The position numbers and the translations under genes are program-made. A DNA stretch of 64,000 nucleotides from an uncultured Prevotellaceae bacterium. Lineage in GTDB: Bacteria; Bacteroidota; Bacteroidia; Bacteroidales; Bacteroidaceae. A model generated the notes under the pieces. The model saw nothing but the letters and a program-made list of their open reading frames with translations, was not told the DNA's origin and made no database searches. This document shows positions 52,633 through 61,960 of the stretch, piece after piece (position 1 is the first letter of the stretch; the number at the start of each line of letters is the position of its first letter). The stretch lies in the NCBI GenBank assembly GCA_900321425.1, contig ONWA01000002.1:1-64000 (forward strand), written 5' to 3'.

Positions 52633-55149
52633 ATGCCACAGTATCAAGCTCCACAAATAGATGCATCATCCGGATTCGATTCGAACCGTGCCAATGAATT
52701 TGAACGTCGCGGCTGGACTAAGGAGTCCTATGACCGCAAAAACCTGGAACCCGTCAACTATTATGATTTCACTCGCAAACATCTCAACTTTGAGATTCAG
52801 CGTGGCGAGCCACTCAAGGATGAGAGTGGCAAAGTCAAGAGAAACAAGAAGGGTAATATTATATATGGTAAGCCATCCATTATCCCACTCGGAACGCAAG
52901 ACATTTCGCTAAAGAAAAGATATGAGAAACGTCTGGAAGAAATCGGACACAAAGCTTGGGAGAATGCAAAAGGTAATCAGCCGAACACAAACGTTAGTAT
53001 TGTGCTCAACGGCGACCATGATCGTATGTGCGAAATCGCATATGGTAAATCAATGGACTTTCAGATAGGTGAAGACAATAGTGGTGTGCAGCTTCTCACT
53101 CTTGAACAAGACCAGTTGGCCGACATCGCGAGGCAATATGGGGTTGAAGATTTAGTCGACGAGAGCTGTTCCTATTCCCAGATAAGTATATACGCTTTGT
53201 GCTATTACAAGTTTCTCTGTGACAAGTTTGGTGAAGAGAATGTTATTGGTCTGGCATGTCATCTTGATGAGACCACACCACATTTCCATTCACTGGTCAT
53301 TCCTGTCGCTGAAAAGAAAAAGCAAGGAAGGTCAGGTGGATATACAGAGGTCGATGAGAATGGGGGCCCTGTCCTTGATGAGAAAGGTAAGGAAATTCAC
53401 ATCACTACAAGAGATTACGAACGCATGCCACAGGAAAAACGTACCAACTATATCCCGACCACTCGTAAAAACGTACTTGGAGTGAGTTATGCCCACTACT
53501 TCGGTGAGAGCATTGGAGAAGGCAGCCGCTCCTATGAGAAGTGGCACGATATGATTCATGAAGAGGTTACCAAGCAATGGGGCTTCGACAGAGGTGAACG
53601 TCTTCGCGACATGACACCAGAGGAACGAAGTAAACATCGCCGTAAGAGCAAGAAGCAACTGGAGCGTGAGCGTATCGCTGAAGAAAAACGCCAGAAAGAA
53701 GAAGCAGAGAAGACAGAAGAAGCAAAGAAACGGACTGAAGAACAGGAGAAAAAGGAGCGGGATGCCAAGAGACGAGCCAAGGAAGCAGAAAACAGTGTTC
53801 TTGAGGCACAGAAAAAGAAGGACTCTATTGACAAGGAAACAGAGGTAGTTACCACTAAGTTGGCAACAGCTAAAACGGAACTTGAAAAATGGGAGGCTAT
53901 TGTTTTCGATGAGAAATCCATTCTATATCCGAGTCTCACGGAAATGAAAACATCCGATGGACGCACGTTCAAAGAGCTACTTGATGGGAAGGTACGGGAA
54001 TTGGTTGATAGTATCAATAAACCTATTGGAAGATTTGAATCGCACAAGAGCTGGAAGGCTGACAGGTTGAAGGAGGCTAAGACTATCGTAACAGAACTGG
54101 AGGATGCCCTGTTTGGTGCTGATGGCATCGACACTGCCCATAAGAAAGCAATCCTTCATCTGGGAAAGAGTCTGTATTCTGAAGCCAAGTCGATGATTGC
54201 CCAAACCTATAAGGAGAACCAGCAGCTGAAGAAGGATAATCAAGACCTGAAGGCCAAGAATCAAACTCTACAGAGCAAATATGATACGCTGAAGGTTGAG
54301 AATGAAAAACTCACCAGGGACTTAGACGTTGAAAAGACTGCTAACAGCCTTCTTAGTGCCAAGTTAAATGAGGAGAAATTTGCATACTTTAAAAATGGCA
54401 AGCCTGTCATGTGGACAGGAAACTATAAAAAAGGTCAGCAAGTCACAAAAACTGAACGGATTGAGTATCTCGAAGAACAGTTTGAAGCAAAGAAAAAAGA
54501 ACTTGAAGCCGAGAAAGTGACCAGAGCACAAGAACAGGAAAAGAATAAAAACGAGTGGATTGCCCATAAAAGGCACATGAGGGAAGTCAAGGAAATGATC
54601 TCTGCTGTGTTCTCACTGAATTTCAAAAAGGTCATCCGAATCATCATAGACCATTGGAAGGCAGAGGCAAAGGAATTTGCCCGTGATGTCATGAATGAGC
54701 TAAAGACATATATCTTTGGGGCAGAGACAACCATGAAAGGCCGCAAGGAATATGTCAGTGACGCATTCGTTTGGGCCAAGGTGTTTGCTGAGTTTGAAAT
54801 GGATGATAATTGGAAACCTGATAAAACAAAGTTGCAGCCATTAGAAGAAGATGCTATGCGCATAGCCGAAGGAACATGGGAGTCTTATCACAGCAATCAG
54901 AGACTGAAGGATGCGGCTGTTGAAGCCATTGTCAGGATGGCTAACGAACCTGGAGGCAGCAAGTGGTGGAGTGAAGATGACATAAAGACCATTTATGATT
55001 ATCTGCGTGTGGCAGATGACAGGGAAACAGCTATTCAGGAACTTAAGGATCTTGCTGTTCCAGATGTGGAACATGCCAGTTGGTTGAATAATATCATTAC
55101 ACAATTATATAACGGCGCTTTGAGTAAAAGCCAAGGATGGGGCTATTAA
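52633..55149 (+). CDS. MobV-family relaxase (Mob/Pre)
   Basis: 838 residues. The N-terminal ~320 residues are the relaxase domain; the metal-binding HxDExxPHxH motif reads HLDETTPHFHSLVIPV (~209-224), and Asn/Tyr-rich YTEVDENGG and VSYAHYFGESIGEG segments are typical. Residues ~330-640 form a long charged coiled coil (EEKRQKEEAEKTEEAKKRTE) and the last ~150 a separate helical domain. The N-terminus lacks the usual start of MobV (no early Arg-His of the YAVLH kind that I can see). It nicks at oriT and leads DNA transfer by a helper conjugation system. Confidence 0.85.
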   Translation: MPQYQAPQIDASSGFDSNRANEFERRGWTKESYDRKNLEPVNYYDFTRKHLNFEIQRGEPLKDESGKVKRNKKGNIIYGKPSIIPLGTQDISLKKRYEKRLEEIGHKAWENAKGNQPNTNVSIVLNGDHDRMCEIAYGKSMDFQIGEDNSGVQLLTLEQDQLADIARQYGVEDLVDESCSYSQISIYALCYYKFLCDKFGEENVIGLACHLDETTPHFHSLVIPVAEKKKQGRSGGYTEVDENGGPVLDEKGKEIHITTRDYERMPQEKRTNYIPTTRKNVLGVSYAHYFGESIGEGSRSYEKWHDMIHEEVTKQWGFDRGERLRDMTPEERSKHRRKSKKQLERERIAEEKRQKEEAEKTEEAKKRTEEQEKKERDAKRRAKEAENSVLEAQKKKDSIDKETEVVTTKLATAKTELEKWEAIVFDEKSILYPSLTEMKTSDGRTFKELLDGKVRELVDSINKPIGRFESHKSWKADRLKEAKTIVTELEDALFGADGIDTAHKKAILHLGKSLYSEAKSMIAQTYKENQQLKKDNQDLKAKNQTLQSKYDTLKVENEKLTRDLDVEKTANSLLSAKLNEEKFAYFKNGKPVMWTGNYKKGQQVTKTERIEYLEEQFEAKKKELEAEKVTRAQEQEKNKNEWIAHKRHMREVKEMISAVFSLNFKKVIRIIIDHWKAEAKEFARDVMNELKTYIFGAETTMKGRKEYVSDAFVWAKVFAEFEMDDNWKPDKTKLQPLEEDAMRIAEGTWESYHSNQRLKDAAVEAIVRMANEPGGSKWWSEDDIKTIYDYLRVADDRETAIQELKDLAVPDVEHASWLNNIITQLYNGALSKSQGWGY

Positions 55150-55153
55150 AAAT

Positions 55154-55183
55154 AGCGGCGCGGTCAGTACAGATCGTGCCGCT
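55154..55183 (+). terminator. possible terminator after mob
   Basis: AGCGGCGCGGTC (55154-55165) pairs with GATCGTGCCGCT (55172-55183) using two wobble pairs; loop AGTACA. The T-tract is weak. Confidence 0.55.
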
Positions 55184-55263
55184 TACATTATATAATTGCA
55201 TAAAGGTAATCCTAACCAGGTCAACTTTTCATTAAAAAGAATTAAAAAGAATGTGCTTTTATG

Positions 55264-55292
55264 TTTATTTCCGACATTTTTAACTAAATTTG
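55264..55292 (+). promoter_or_regulatory. promoter of the HTH-WYL cargo operon
   Basis: TAAATTTG (-7) at 55285-55292 with a weak TTTA (55264-55267) upstream, 24 bp before the HTH ATG. It would drive HTH, WYL regulator and ATPase genes. Confidence 0.55.
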
Positions 55293-55315
55293 CGTTCAAA
55301 TTAAATTCTGTGACG

Positions 55316-55510
55316 ATGAAGGACTTAAACAGAATCAAAGTTGTGCTCGCTGAAAAGAAGCGGACCAACAAGTGGCTGGCAGAGCAGTTGGGTAAAAACA
55401 CTGCGACAGTCAGTAAATGGTGTACTAACACATCGCAGCCTGATTTATATACACTCGCGCGTGTTGCGGAAATTCTTGATTGCGCCAAGAGAGAACTTAT
55501 TACGGAATAA
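55316..55510 (+). CDS. small Cro/CI-type HTH protein
   Basis: 64 residues from ATG 55316; a longer frame starts upstream of the -7 box and is rejected. HTH reads WLAEQLGKNTATVSKWCTNT, followed by LARVAEILDCAKRELI, an XRE fold. It lies 13 bp upstream of the WYL regulator gene, so the two are probably one regulatory pair. Confidence 0.8.
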   Translation: MKDLNRIKVVLAEKKRTNKWLAEQLGKNTATVSKWCTNTSQPDLYTLARVAEILDCAKRELITE

Positions 55511-55523
55511 AGATCCAGAATGT

Positions 55524-56543
55524 ATGCCAGTAGATAAACAAGTATTGTTGCGGTATCAGGTTCTGAACAAGTGTTTCAGAAATAGATATAGGGAATACAC
55601 CATTGACGACCTTGTTGATGAGTGCAACAAGGCGTTGCGTAGGATAGATACGCCAGATGTGTCTAAGCGTACCATTCAGAACGACATCAACATTTTAGAA
55701 GCGGACTATGGCATCAAGCTCGACGAGAAAATAAAACAAGGCAAGAAGCGAGTTTATCGCTACGTTGATACCAATTATTCGGTTCCATTGTTCCGTATTA
55801 ACGATGAAGAGCGCCATAAACTTCAGGATGCCATTCGTGTATTGAAGTATTTCGAGGGCGAGCCCATGTACGACTGGGCCAGAACGCTGTTGATGCAGAT
55901 TGAAGGAGGCTTGTTTACTGAAGAATCAACTCCTGTCGTTTCCTTCCAATCCAATCCAGACTTGAAGGGTATCAATCTCTTTGGGCAGTTGTTGCAGGCC
56001 ATCACCAAGAAACGTGTACTGAAAATAGAATACGCTCCCTTTGGCAAAGATACTTACAGCGAAAGGATTTATCCCTACTATCTGAAGCAGTTCAATGACC
56101 GCTGGTATCTCATTGCCCAAGCCGTGGGCTATGATTCCTTAGGTCATTATGCCTTAGACAGGATTGAGGGGTTCGAGGAAATATCCATGCCCTACAAGGA
56201 GTCAGATGTGGATTTTGAGGAGTATTTCGATGACGTGATAGGTGTTACGGTACCAGAGCATCTGGAACCAGTGGATGTGGTGATGCGCGTCAGCAACAAC
56301 CGTTTCAACTACATCAAGACAAAACCCCTACACCTCTCACAACGAGTTATTGCTGAGGATAAGAATTATACCACGATATCTATCAATGTCAAGATTACCA
56401 AGGAGCTAATAGCACTCATTCATTCCTTTGGTCCTGACTTTGAAGTGATTTCTCCGGCTTCCCTAAGAACTGAGATCATGAAGAATATTCGTGCTTTGAA
56501 TTACATTTATCGCATCGATGAAGAAAACCTGCATGGTAAGTGA
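55524..56543 (+). CDS. WYL-domain transcriptional regulator
   Basis: About 339 residues from ATG 55524 (the frame from 55341 overlaps the HTH gene). N-terminal winged helix (TIDDLVDECNKALRRI; SKRTIQNDINIL), then a WYL domain (VLKIEYAPFGKDTYSERIYP; FNDRWYLIAQAVGYDSLGHY) and a WCX-type C-terminus. WYL regulators of this kind (BrxR, CapW) repress defence operons and can release them on infection. The GTG of the ATPase gene overlaps its stop (GTGA). Confidence 0.88.
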   Translation: MPVDKQVLLRYQVLNKCFRNRYREYTIDDLVDECNKALRRIDTPDVSKRTIQNDINILEADYGIKLDEKIKQGKKRVYRYVDTNYSVPLFRINDEERHKLQDAIRVLKYFEGEPMYDWARTLLMQIEGGLFTEESTPVVSFQSNPDLKGINLFGQLLQAITKKRVLKIEYAPFGKDTYSERIYPYYLKQFNDRWYLIAQAVGYDSLGHYALDRIEGFEEISMPYKESDVDFEEYFDDVIGVTVPEHLEPVDVVMRVSNNRFNYIKTKPLHLSQRVIAEDKNYTTISINVKITKELIALIHSFGPDFEVISPASLRTEIMKNIRALNYIYRIDEENLHGK

Positions 56544-58159
56544 GTAATTTTGCAAACGAAAACAAGATATACGAACATAACATTATCAATATGAACAAAA
56601 TAGGTTTTAAGAATTTTAGAAAGTTTCAAGATTTTCCAACCATAGATTTGGGAGAAATCACTATATTGGTAGGCGGAAACAATGCAGGTAAGTCCACACT
56701 TGTGAAAGCCATACTTTTAATGCGTGACTTCTTAAAAAGTAGAATAGAAAGCGTAGATAGAGCGGGTAACGTTTTTAAATCTGTAAAGCCCCAATTTAAG
56801 TTTGATGCAGAACATGTGAATATTGGCGAGTTCTATCGTGCATTCTGTCGTCAGAGTCCAAGTAAAGAAGATACTATGGTCTTCACAATGAAAATAGACA
56901 AATTCTGTTTTGTTGTAAATATCCATGGAGAAAGAAAGCCTGGTGTTATACCTGAGGTTTCTATGATTGCTGTTTCTGATGAAAAAGATAATATTCATTT
57001 TACATTTGATTTTGTAAAAAATCAGATGATTGCTCGTTTTGTTTATGACGAAGAGGCTCTAAATAGTTACGAAGAAGAGGGATATCCCATAGAATTAAGG
57101 ATAAAAGAACTGCATAATGCTCTTTCTATGAGCAAAAATTTGAATGAAATCTCCAATATTAAATTGCAGTTGGAGCAATTAGAGAAACAAGTCAACTCGC
57201 TTAAGCCAGATTATAATATAACAGAAGAAGATTCTGTTACAGTTAGCATGTCCTATTTTATCGGTGATAACATTGGAGAGTATGTTATCACAGAACTCAT
57301 TAAAGGTTTTGTTAACTATGCTTATGTTGGATCATTAGGAGACAAACGTTCTAAAGCATTTAAAGAACAAGAAGCAAACAAAAACTTTATAAGGGGAAAA
57401 GAAACACAAATAAACGCTATAGCTAAAGAAATTGAAGAGGTGTTTAATAGACAGACAATAGAATATGTTTATGCTCATTCTGTTGCTCAAACTCCTATAT
57501 ACGCCAACTGCATAGGGTCAAGCGATTACACCAATCGTACAATACACGAATTCTACAACGCACGCATTAATACTGGCGAAGAAGAATTTGACTTTATAGA
57601 AACTTGGCTCAAAGAGTTTAAAATAGGAAACTCTCTGAGAGTTGTGTCACATTCTGGCGATTCTTATCAAGTCTTAATTAGTGATGATGAGAATCCAGAT
57701 GGCATGGACTTAGCTGATAAAGGAATGGGATCTATTCAATTAACTATTTTGTTGCTCCGCTTGGCAACTCTTATTCGAAAATATAAGGGACAAAACCTTA
57801 CCGTGTTATTGGAAGAGCCAGAGCAAAATCTACATCCAGCTTTGCAAAGCAAATTGGCAGATTTGATATTTGAAGTCAGTCAAAAGTTTGGTGTGCGATT
57901 CATAATGGAAACTCACTCTGAATATTTGGTACGCCATTCTCAGGTTATAGCTGCTAAGCAATTATATGAAGAAGATGCTTCTTTAGATGATATCAATAAC
58001 ACGATAAAAGTCTATTATATATCACAGGAAAGAGGTGTAATAGATATGTTGTTCTTAGACAATGCCAAATTCAAAGATTTTTTTGATGAAGGCTTCTTTG
58101 ATCAAGCTGCTCGTGAGGCGTTAACAATTTCTAGACTTGAACGTGTAAATAGAAAATAA
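56540..58159 (+). CDS. RecF/OLD-like AAA ATPase (DUF3696-type)
   Basis: 539 residues from GTG 56540, which overlaps the WYL stop; ATG 56591 (MNKIGFKNFRKF) is an equally good start. Walker A in ITILVGGNNAGKSTLVKAIL, signature-like DKGMGSIQLTILLL, Walker B in LTVLLEEPEQNLHPAL and the His switch in METHSEYLVRHSQ. A C-terminal DUF3696-like end (YISQERGVIDMLFLD). A central insertion has a coiled coil. Such ATPases act with a partner effector in several anti-phage systems (for example Septu and PARIS). No Toprim domain is present, which separates it from OLD. The partner is probably the next gene, five bases on. Confidence 0.85.
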   Translation: MSNFANENKIYEHNIINMNKIGFKNFRKFQDFPTIDLGEITILVGGNNAGKSTLVKAILLMRDFLKSRIESVDRAGNVFKSVKPQFKFDAEHVNIGEFYRAFCRQSPSKEDTMVFTMKIDKFCFVVNIHGERKPGVIPEVSMIAVSDEKDNIHFTFDFVKNQMIARFVYDEEALNSYEEEGYPIELRIKELHNALSMSKNLNEISNIKLQLEQLEKQVNSLKPDYNITEEDSVTVSMSYFIGDNIGEYVITELIKGFVNYAYVGSLGDKRSKAFKEQEANKNFIRGKETQINAIAKEIEEVFNRQTIEYVYAHSVAQTPIYANCIGSSDYTNRTIHEFYNARINTGEEEFDFIETWLKEFKIGNSLRVVSHSGDSYQVLISDDENPDGMDLADKGMGSIQLTILLLRLATLIRKYKGQNLTVLLEEPEQNLHPALQSKLADLIFEVSQKFGVRFIMETHSEYLVRHSQVIAAKQLYEEDASLDDINNTIKVYYISQERGVIDMLFLDNAKFKDFFDEGFFDQAAREALTISRLERVNRK

Positions 58160-58164
58160 TCAGC

Positions 58165-59253
58165 ATGCAGTCAAAGACAAAGATATACATTGACAAGGAT
58201 TCTTTAGAGATTATTGCTCAGGATTCAACTATATCCGATAATTATTATAAGAATATTATCGAGATTTTCAGAAGGCATGGAGATTTGTATCTTGACGTGA
58301 CCGAGGAAGAGTTGGATTCTATTCGTGAACCTAAAGACCTTAATGACCCTGGTGATATCTATACTTTTATTGAAGGGAAAAATATATCTTGGCCATTATC
58401 TGCTATAGATAATTTTGAAGCTATTCATGAAAAAGAGAAGCAGCCAGACATAAATGGTAATATCGTATACATCCTCAATAAGAAAGAAGAGGTTAAATTA
58501 TTAAGAGAAGAATATGGAGTTTTAGCTATCTATATTGATGATTTAACCGATGACATTTTCTATTATTATTTTGAACCTGATTTAGATAAGGATTATGTCT
58601 TAGGTAATGCTACAAATGGATGGCAGTGTATCCTTAAAGAAGAAATTAGTTTTTTACCACCAATAAATAGCATAGTAGTCTCGGATAGCAATTTACTCAC
58701 CAACAATAAAAAGAGTAGTGCTACAGGTGAAAATCACTTTTGTGGCTTAGAAAATCTAAAAGATTTACTTAGTATGTTGTTGCCTAAGGATATTAATGTA
58801 TCATTTTATATTCTGATTATTTGTCCACCAACATCTAAGTTAGAAGAAGGCAAAACGAATAAGATTGTGAAAAGGTGGATAGCGGAAATTAAGAGTTTAA
58901 GAAACTATAAAATAGTTGTTGAATTCCTTATTACAACAAAGGCTGTCCACTCTCGAGATTTGTATACAAACAATTATCAAATACATTTAGATAAAGGCTT
59001 TTACGTCTTTGAACCTTGGACAAAAAGAGTGCATAAAGAAGGGGTGTCACACAATAATGTTAAACTGTTCACTTATCTTTATTCTCCTTTCAAAAGAGGG
59101 AAGAGCGATTTAGACAGTGCTTTAGTTGATTTAAATTTAATTTCTAAAATGTACGATGCCTACTTAAGAAACACAGGAGTTTCAAGGATTATTGACTTGA
59201 TTGATGATCCAGTCAAATCCTGTGATCTTTGCCAAAACAGAATATTATTTTAA
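58165..59253 (+). CDS. unknown partner protein of the ATPase
   Basis: 362 residues, soluble and acidic, AT-rich like the ATPase gene. I do not recognise the N-terminal half. The C-terminal ~160 residues have an alpha/beta pattern with IVVSDSNLLTN, FYILIICPPTSK and, near the end, HSRDLYTNNYQIHLDKGFYV. The last resembles the HxRx...N...hxhxKG motif of PLD-like MIT_C-type domains, a weak resemblance. The terminal CDLCQNRILF has a CxxC. Tight coupling to the ATPase (five bases) suggests an effector or sensor of the same system. Confidence 0.55.
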   Translation: MQSKTKIYIDKDSLEIIAQDSTISDNYYKNIIEIFRRHGDLYLDVTEEELDSIREPKDLNDPGDIYTFIEGKNISWPLSAIDNFEAIHEKEKQPDINGNIVYILNKKEEVKLLREEYGVLAIYIDDLTDDIFYYYFEPDLDKDYVLGNATNGWQCILKEEISFLPPINSIVVSDSNLLTNNKKSSATGENHFCGLENLKDLLSMLLPKDINVSFYILIICPPTSKLEEGKTNKIVKRWIAEIKSLRNYKIVVEFLITTKAVHSRDLYTNNYQIHLDKGFYVFEPWTKRVHKEGVSHNNVKLFTYLYSPFKRGKSDLDSALVDLNLISKMYDAYLRNTGVSRIIDLIDDPVKSCDLCQNRILF

Positions 59254-59255
59254 CA

Positions 59256-59290
59256 ATGCAGAAAACTTGCACTGCAATCGTGTATCTTTG
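59256..59290 (+). promoter_or_regulatory. shared promoter/operator element, copy 1
   Basis: ATGCAGAAAACTTGCA (59256-59271) followed by TATCTTTG (59283-59290). The 16-mer and its 27-bp offset to the -7 box are repeated exactly at 61587. The element is flanked by TGCA at both ends, a partial palindrome. Confidence 0.75.
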
Positions 59291-59326
59291 CACTCGAAAT
59301 CGTTTAATAGACAAAAAGAAAGTAAA

Positions 59327-61570
59327 ATGAAAGATAATAATAGAAAAATAACAAGTTCCAGAATCTGGCAGGTATGTTCGCACATCCGAGGTGTAATGCC
59401 AGATACGCAGATGCAACAAGTCGTTATTGCATTTACTTTCTTGCGTCGTATCGATTGCATAATAGGAAAGTATGCAGAGAAGAGCCAAGAATTCTATCAG
59501 AAGAATTATGAAAGGTTAAGCGATGAGACATTGGACAAAAAGCTTAGAGATATATCAGGTGGTTATTCATTCTATAACTATTCAGGATATACCCTAAGTA
59601 ACATCTTGCTCTCAAATAATTCTATAGAGGTCGTTCTAAATACATACCTTCAGGGGTTCAGTAAGAACGTACAAGAGATTTTAGCTGGAATGGAATTTCA
59701 ACAGAATCTGGGCATTTTATACCGCCAATCAAAATATATTGTTGAACTATTCCAACTCTTTTCAGAGATGGATTTGTCAAATGCGACAATAGATAATGAA
59801 GAATTTATTGAACTTGTATCGTCTGTTTTTTCTTTAGTAGGTGGACTCAGAATTTCACAATTCTATAGTTCCTTAGAGTTGTCAAACCTGATAGGTGAAT
59901 GTCTATTTTCTAATAATGTATGTAGTGAAAATAACAATATCGTTTCCATTTATGATCCTGTTTGTGGAACCGGGAGCATGCTTGCAGTAGCAGGAGAAAA
60001 GGCAAAAACCATAGTTACACATCAGGATAACATATCCCTAAACGGACAAGAATTGGCTGTTTTCCCATGTGCAATAGCAAAGGGGCTGGTTCTTCTTTCG
60101 GGCAACGAGAATAGTCAGGTGTTGTATGGTAATACATTAACAGATGATTTCTTCCCTAATTCTCATTTTCAATACATAGTTGCCGATATGCCTTTGGGAC
60201 TGCAATGGAGGCCCTTTAAAGAAAGAATTGAGAATGAAAGCTTTGATGTGAAGGGGCGTTTCCATATTGGCCTGCCAAATGTCACTGATAGCCAATTTCT
60301 ATTTATTGAGCATATTCTCTCAAAAATGGATGTAAAGGGTAGCCGCGCTGCATTCATTACCAACTCATTTGTGTTATGGGGTGGAAATGCTGCAAGTGGA
60401 GAGTCTCGTATACGTAGGTGGATGTTTGAAAATGATTTGGTTGAAACAATCATTGCTTTGCCAAGTGGAATGCTTGCTGCAACTAATATCCCTGTATATT
60501 TATGGATACTTTCTAACAAAAAGAATCAGGACCAGAAAGGAAGAGTCTGCCTTATTGATTTGACTATTCAAGAAGAAAAAGGTAGTCGCATATCTATTGG
60601 TGAAGGTTTTGTAAAATCTGCTGTTTCTTTGTATAAATCATGGAGTAACTCTCCAATGTCCAAGATTGTAAATAATGAACAATTTGGTTTTTACGAAGTA
60701 AATCTTCTGGAAGATGGAAAGAAGAAAGAAACAGTAACCATCTCACTTGACACAGATATTAATGAATTTGTGGCAAAGGAACGCCAACCCTATGCTAAGG
60801 GCGAAATAACAGTTGATTATAGTTCCGTAGAGAAAGGTTTCGCCATTCAATTTAATGAATTTTTCCAGACTGAAGAAATTGATATACCATCGCTGAAGGA
60901 TGCTTCATCAGAGATGGTCCAAATGATTGACGCTATTTCTTCCATGAAAGGCATTATAGAAGAAAGTCTAAATCTCAAGGAAAATTATTCCGTTCCACAG
61001 AATTGGCGCGAATTTCCTTTGCGCGCAGTCGTAGAAGTGACTTGGGGAATTAATAGGCCACCTGTTCCCTCCGATAATGGATCAGGATTACCTGTCCTCT
61101 CAGTCCCTTATTTAAGGAATCCGTCTAATGAAGAACAACATTATAGCATAACGCCTCAAACAAAGTGTGCTACGCACCAAGATGTACTTATCATTGTGAA
61201 AGGTGCAAACACTGGTGAAATTTTCAAAGGAATTGAAGGGATTTTGCCACCTTCTCTCGCATCAATCAGGTGTGCCAATGAGGATATCGTAGTTCCACAA
61301 TATTTGTATTATTTACTAAAAGGGTATGAGAAAGCATTGATGTCACAAGCCAAAGGTTCTACTATTAAATCTTTAGTATCAAAGACCATCTTAGATTTAA
61401 AATGTTGGATTCCGACAATTGATGAGCAGCTAAGATTAGTTTCTTATCTGGATAAGGTCATTGGAAAAATAGATAATGTTGCGGAAGTTCTTGGCAATGC
61501 AGGCAATGTATTCTCAGAATATCGGCAAACACTAATCGAAAATGTAGTTCATGGAAGAGCATTGATATAA
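59327..61570 (+). CDS. HsdM-like methylase fused to one target-recognition domain, degenerate motif IV
   Basis: 747 residues from ATG 59327 (an upstream frame from 59201 overlaps the preceding gene). The N-terminal HsdM-type bundle (~1-180) is followed by motif I in IYDPVCGTGSMLAVAG (~208-223). Motif IV, normally NPPF, reads ADMPLG (286-291). Downstream conserved elements are retained (GRFHIGLPNVTDSQFLFIEH; LPSGMLAATNIPVYLWIL). Residues ~550-747 are a single type I specificity (HsdS) target-recognition domain (WREFPLRAVVEVTWG; DVLIIVKGANTGE; PTIDEQLRLVSYLDKVIGKI). The protein combines modification-like and half-specificity domains. Loss of the aromatic residue of motif IV suggests it no longer methylates. 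Confidence 0.8.
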   Translation: MKDNNRKITSSRIWQVCSHIRGVMPDTQMQQVVIAFTFLRRIDCIIGKYAEKSQEFYQKNYERLSDETLDKKLRDISGGYSFYNYSGYTLSNILLSNNSIEVVLNTYLQGFSKNVQEILAGMEFQQNLGILYRQSKYIVELFQLFSEMDLSNATIDNEEFIELVSSVFSLVGGLRISQFYSSLELSNLIGECLFSNNVCSENNNIVSIYDPVCGTGSMLAVAGEKAKTIVTHQDNISLNGQELAVFPCAIAKGLVLLSGNENSQVLYGNTLTDDFFPNSHFQYIVADMPLGLQWRPFKERIENESFDVKGRFHIGLPNVTDSQFLFIEHILSKMDVKGSRAAFITNSFVLWGGNAASGESRIRRWMFENDLVETIIALPSGMLAATNIPVYLWILSNKKNQDQKGRVCLIDLTIQEEKGSRISIGEGFVKSAVSLYKSWSNSPMSKIVNNEQFGFYEVNLLEDGKKKETVTISLDTDINEFVAKERQPYAKGEITVDYSSVEKGFAIQFNEFFQTEEIDIPSLKDASSEMVQMIDAISSMKGIIEESLNLKENYSVPQNWREFPLRAVVEVTWGINRPPVPSDNGSGLPVLSVPYLRNPSNEEQHYSITPQTKCATHQDVLIIVKGANTGEIFKGIEGILPPSLASIRCANEDIVVPQYLYYLLKGYEKALMSQAKGSTIKSLVSKTILDLKCWIPTIDEQLRLVSYLDKVIGKIDNVAEVLGNAGNVFSEYRQTLIENVVHGRALI

Positions 61571-61586
61571 TGAATCTTTCTGAACG

Positions 61587-61621
61587 ATGCAGAAAACTTG
61601 CATAGTAAGACAGTAAATTTG
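61587..61621 (+). promoter_or_regulatory. shared promoter/operator element, copy 2
   Basis: ATGCAGAAAACTTGCA (61587-61602) followed by TAAATTTG (61614-61621), the same 27-bp offset as copy 1, 23 bp before the ATG at 61644. Confidence 0.75.
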
Positions 61622-61643
61622 CACTCAGAAAACAGCAAAACGT

Positions 61644-61898
61644 ATGGCAAATATATATAAGTATAAAAACATCAAAAGTAGTGTGAGCCACCAGAGCACA
61701 GAGGCTTTGGTGGAACAATTTAACTCTCAGGTTGGAAAGAGATGCTGGGCTTCGTCCCGTGCAGCTCATAATACTGCGCTTATTGATACTCTAATTGATA
61801 GAGGGGTGAATATATCGGCCGTTTATGATGGTACCAGCATTTCGTTCAAAGAGCATGTCGTACTTAATGAAGACCTGAATAAGCTATCCTTGGTATGA
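61644..61898 (+). CDS. 84-residue conserved-looking hypothetical protein
   Basis: 84 residues, soluble, mixed alpha/beta (SHQSTEALVEQFNSQVGKRC, then AHNTALIDTLIDRGVNIS, then a strand region). No family recognised. It has its own promoter identical in arrangement to that of the methylase-fusion gene, so expression should be coordinated. A small accessory or immunity/antitoxin role is a guess from context. Confidence 0.6.
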   Translation: MANIYKYKNIKSSVSHQSTEALVEQFNSQVGKRCWASSRAAHNTALIDTLIDRGVNISAVYDGTSISFKEHVVLNEDLNKLSLV

Positions 61899-61960
61899 TT
61901 TTCATTTAGTGAGCAACAACAATCAGTTATTTGAAGACAAGAAAAAAGGAGATAAAAATT

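Noticed and set aside
55341..55523. N-terminal extension of the WYL regulator
   Set aside because: It overlaps the HTH gene in another frame; its residues (SGWQSSWVKTL) show no domain, and ATG 55524 starts the winged-helix region.
59201..59326. extension of the methylase fusion into the preceding gene
   Set aside because: It overlaps the end of the unknown partner gene and the shared promoter element lies inside the extension.
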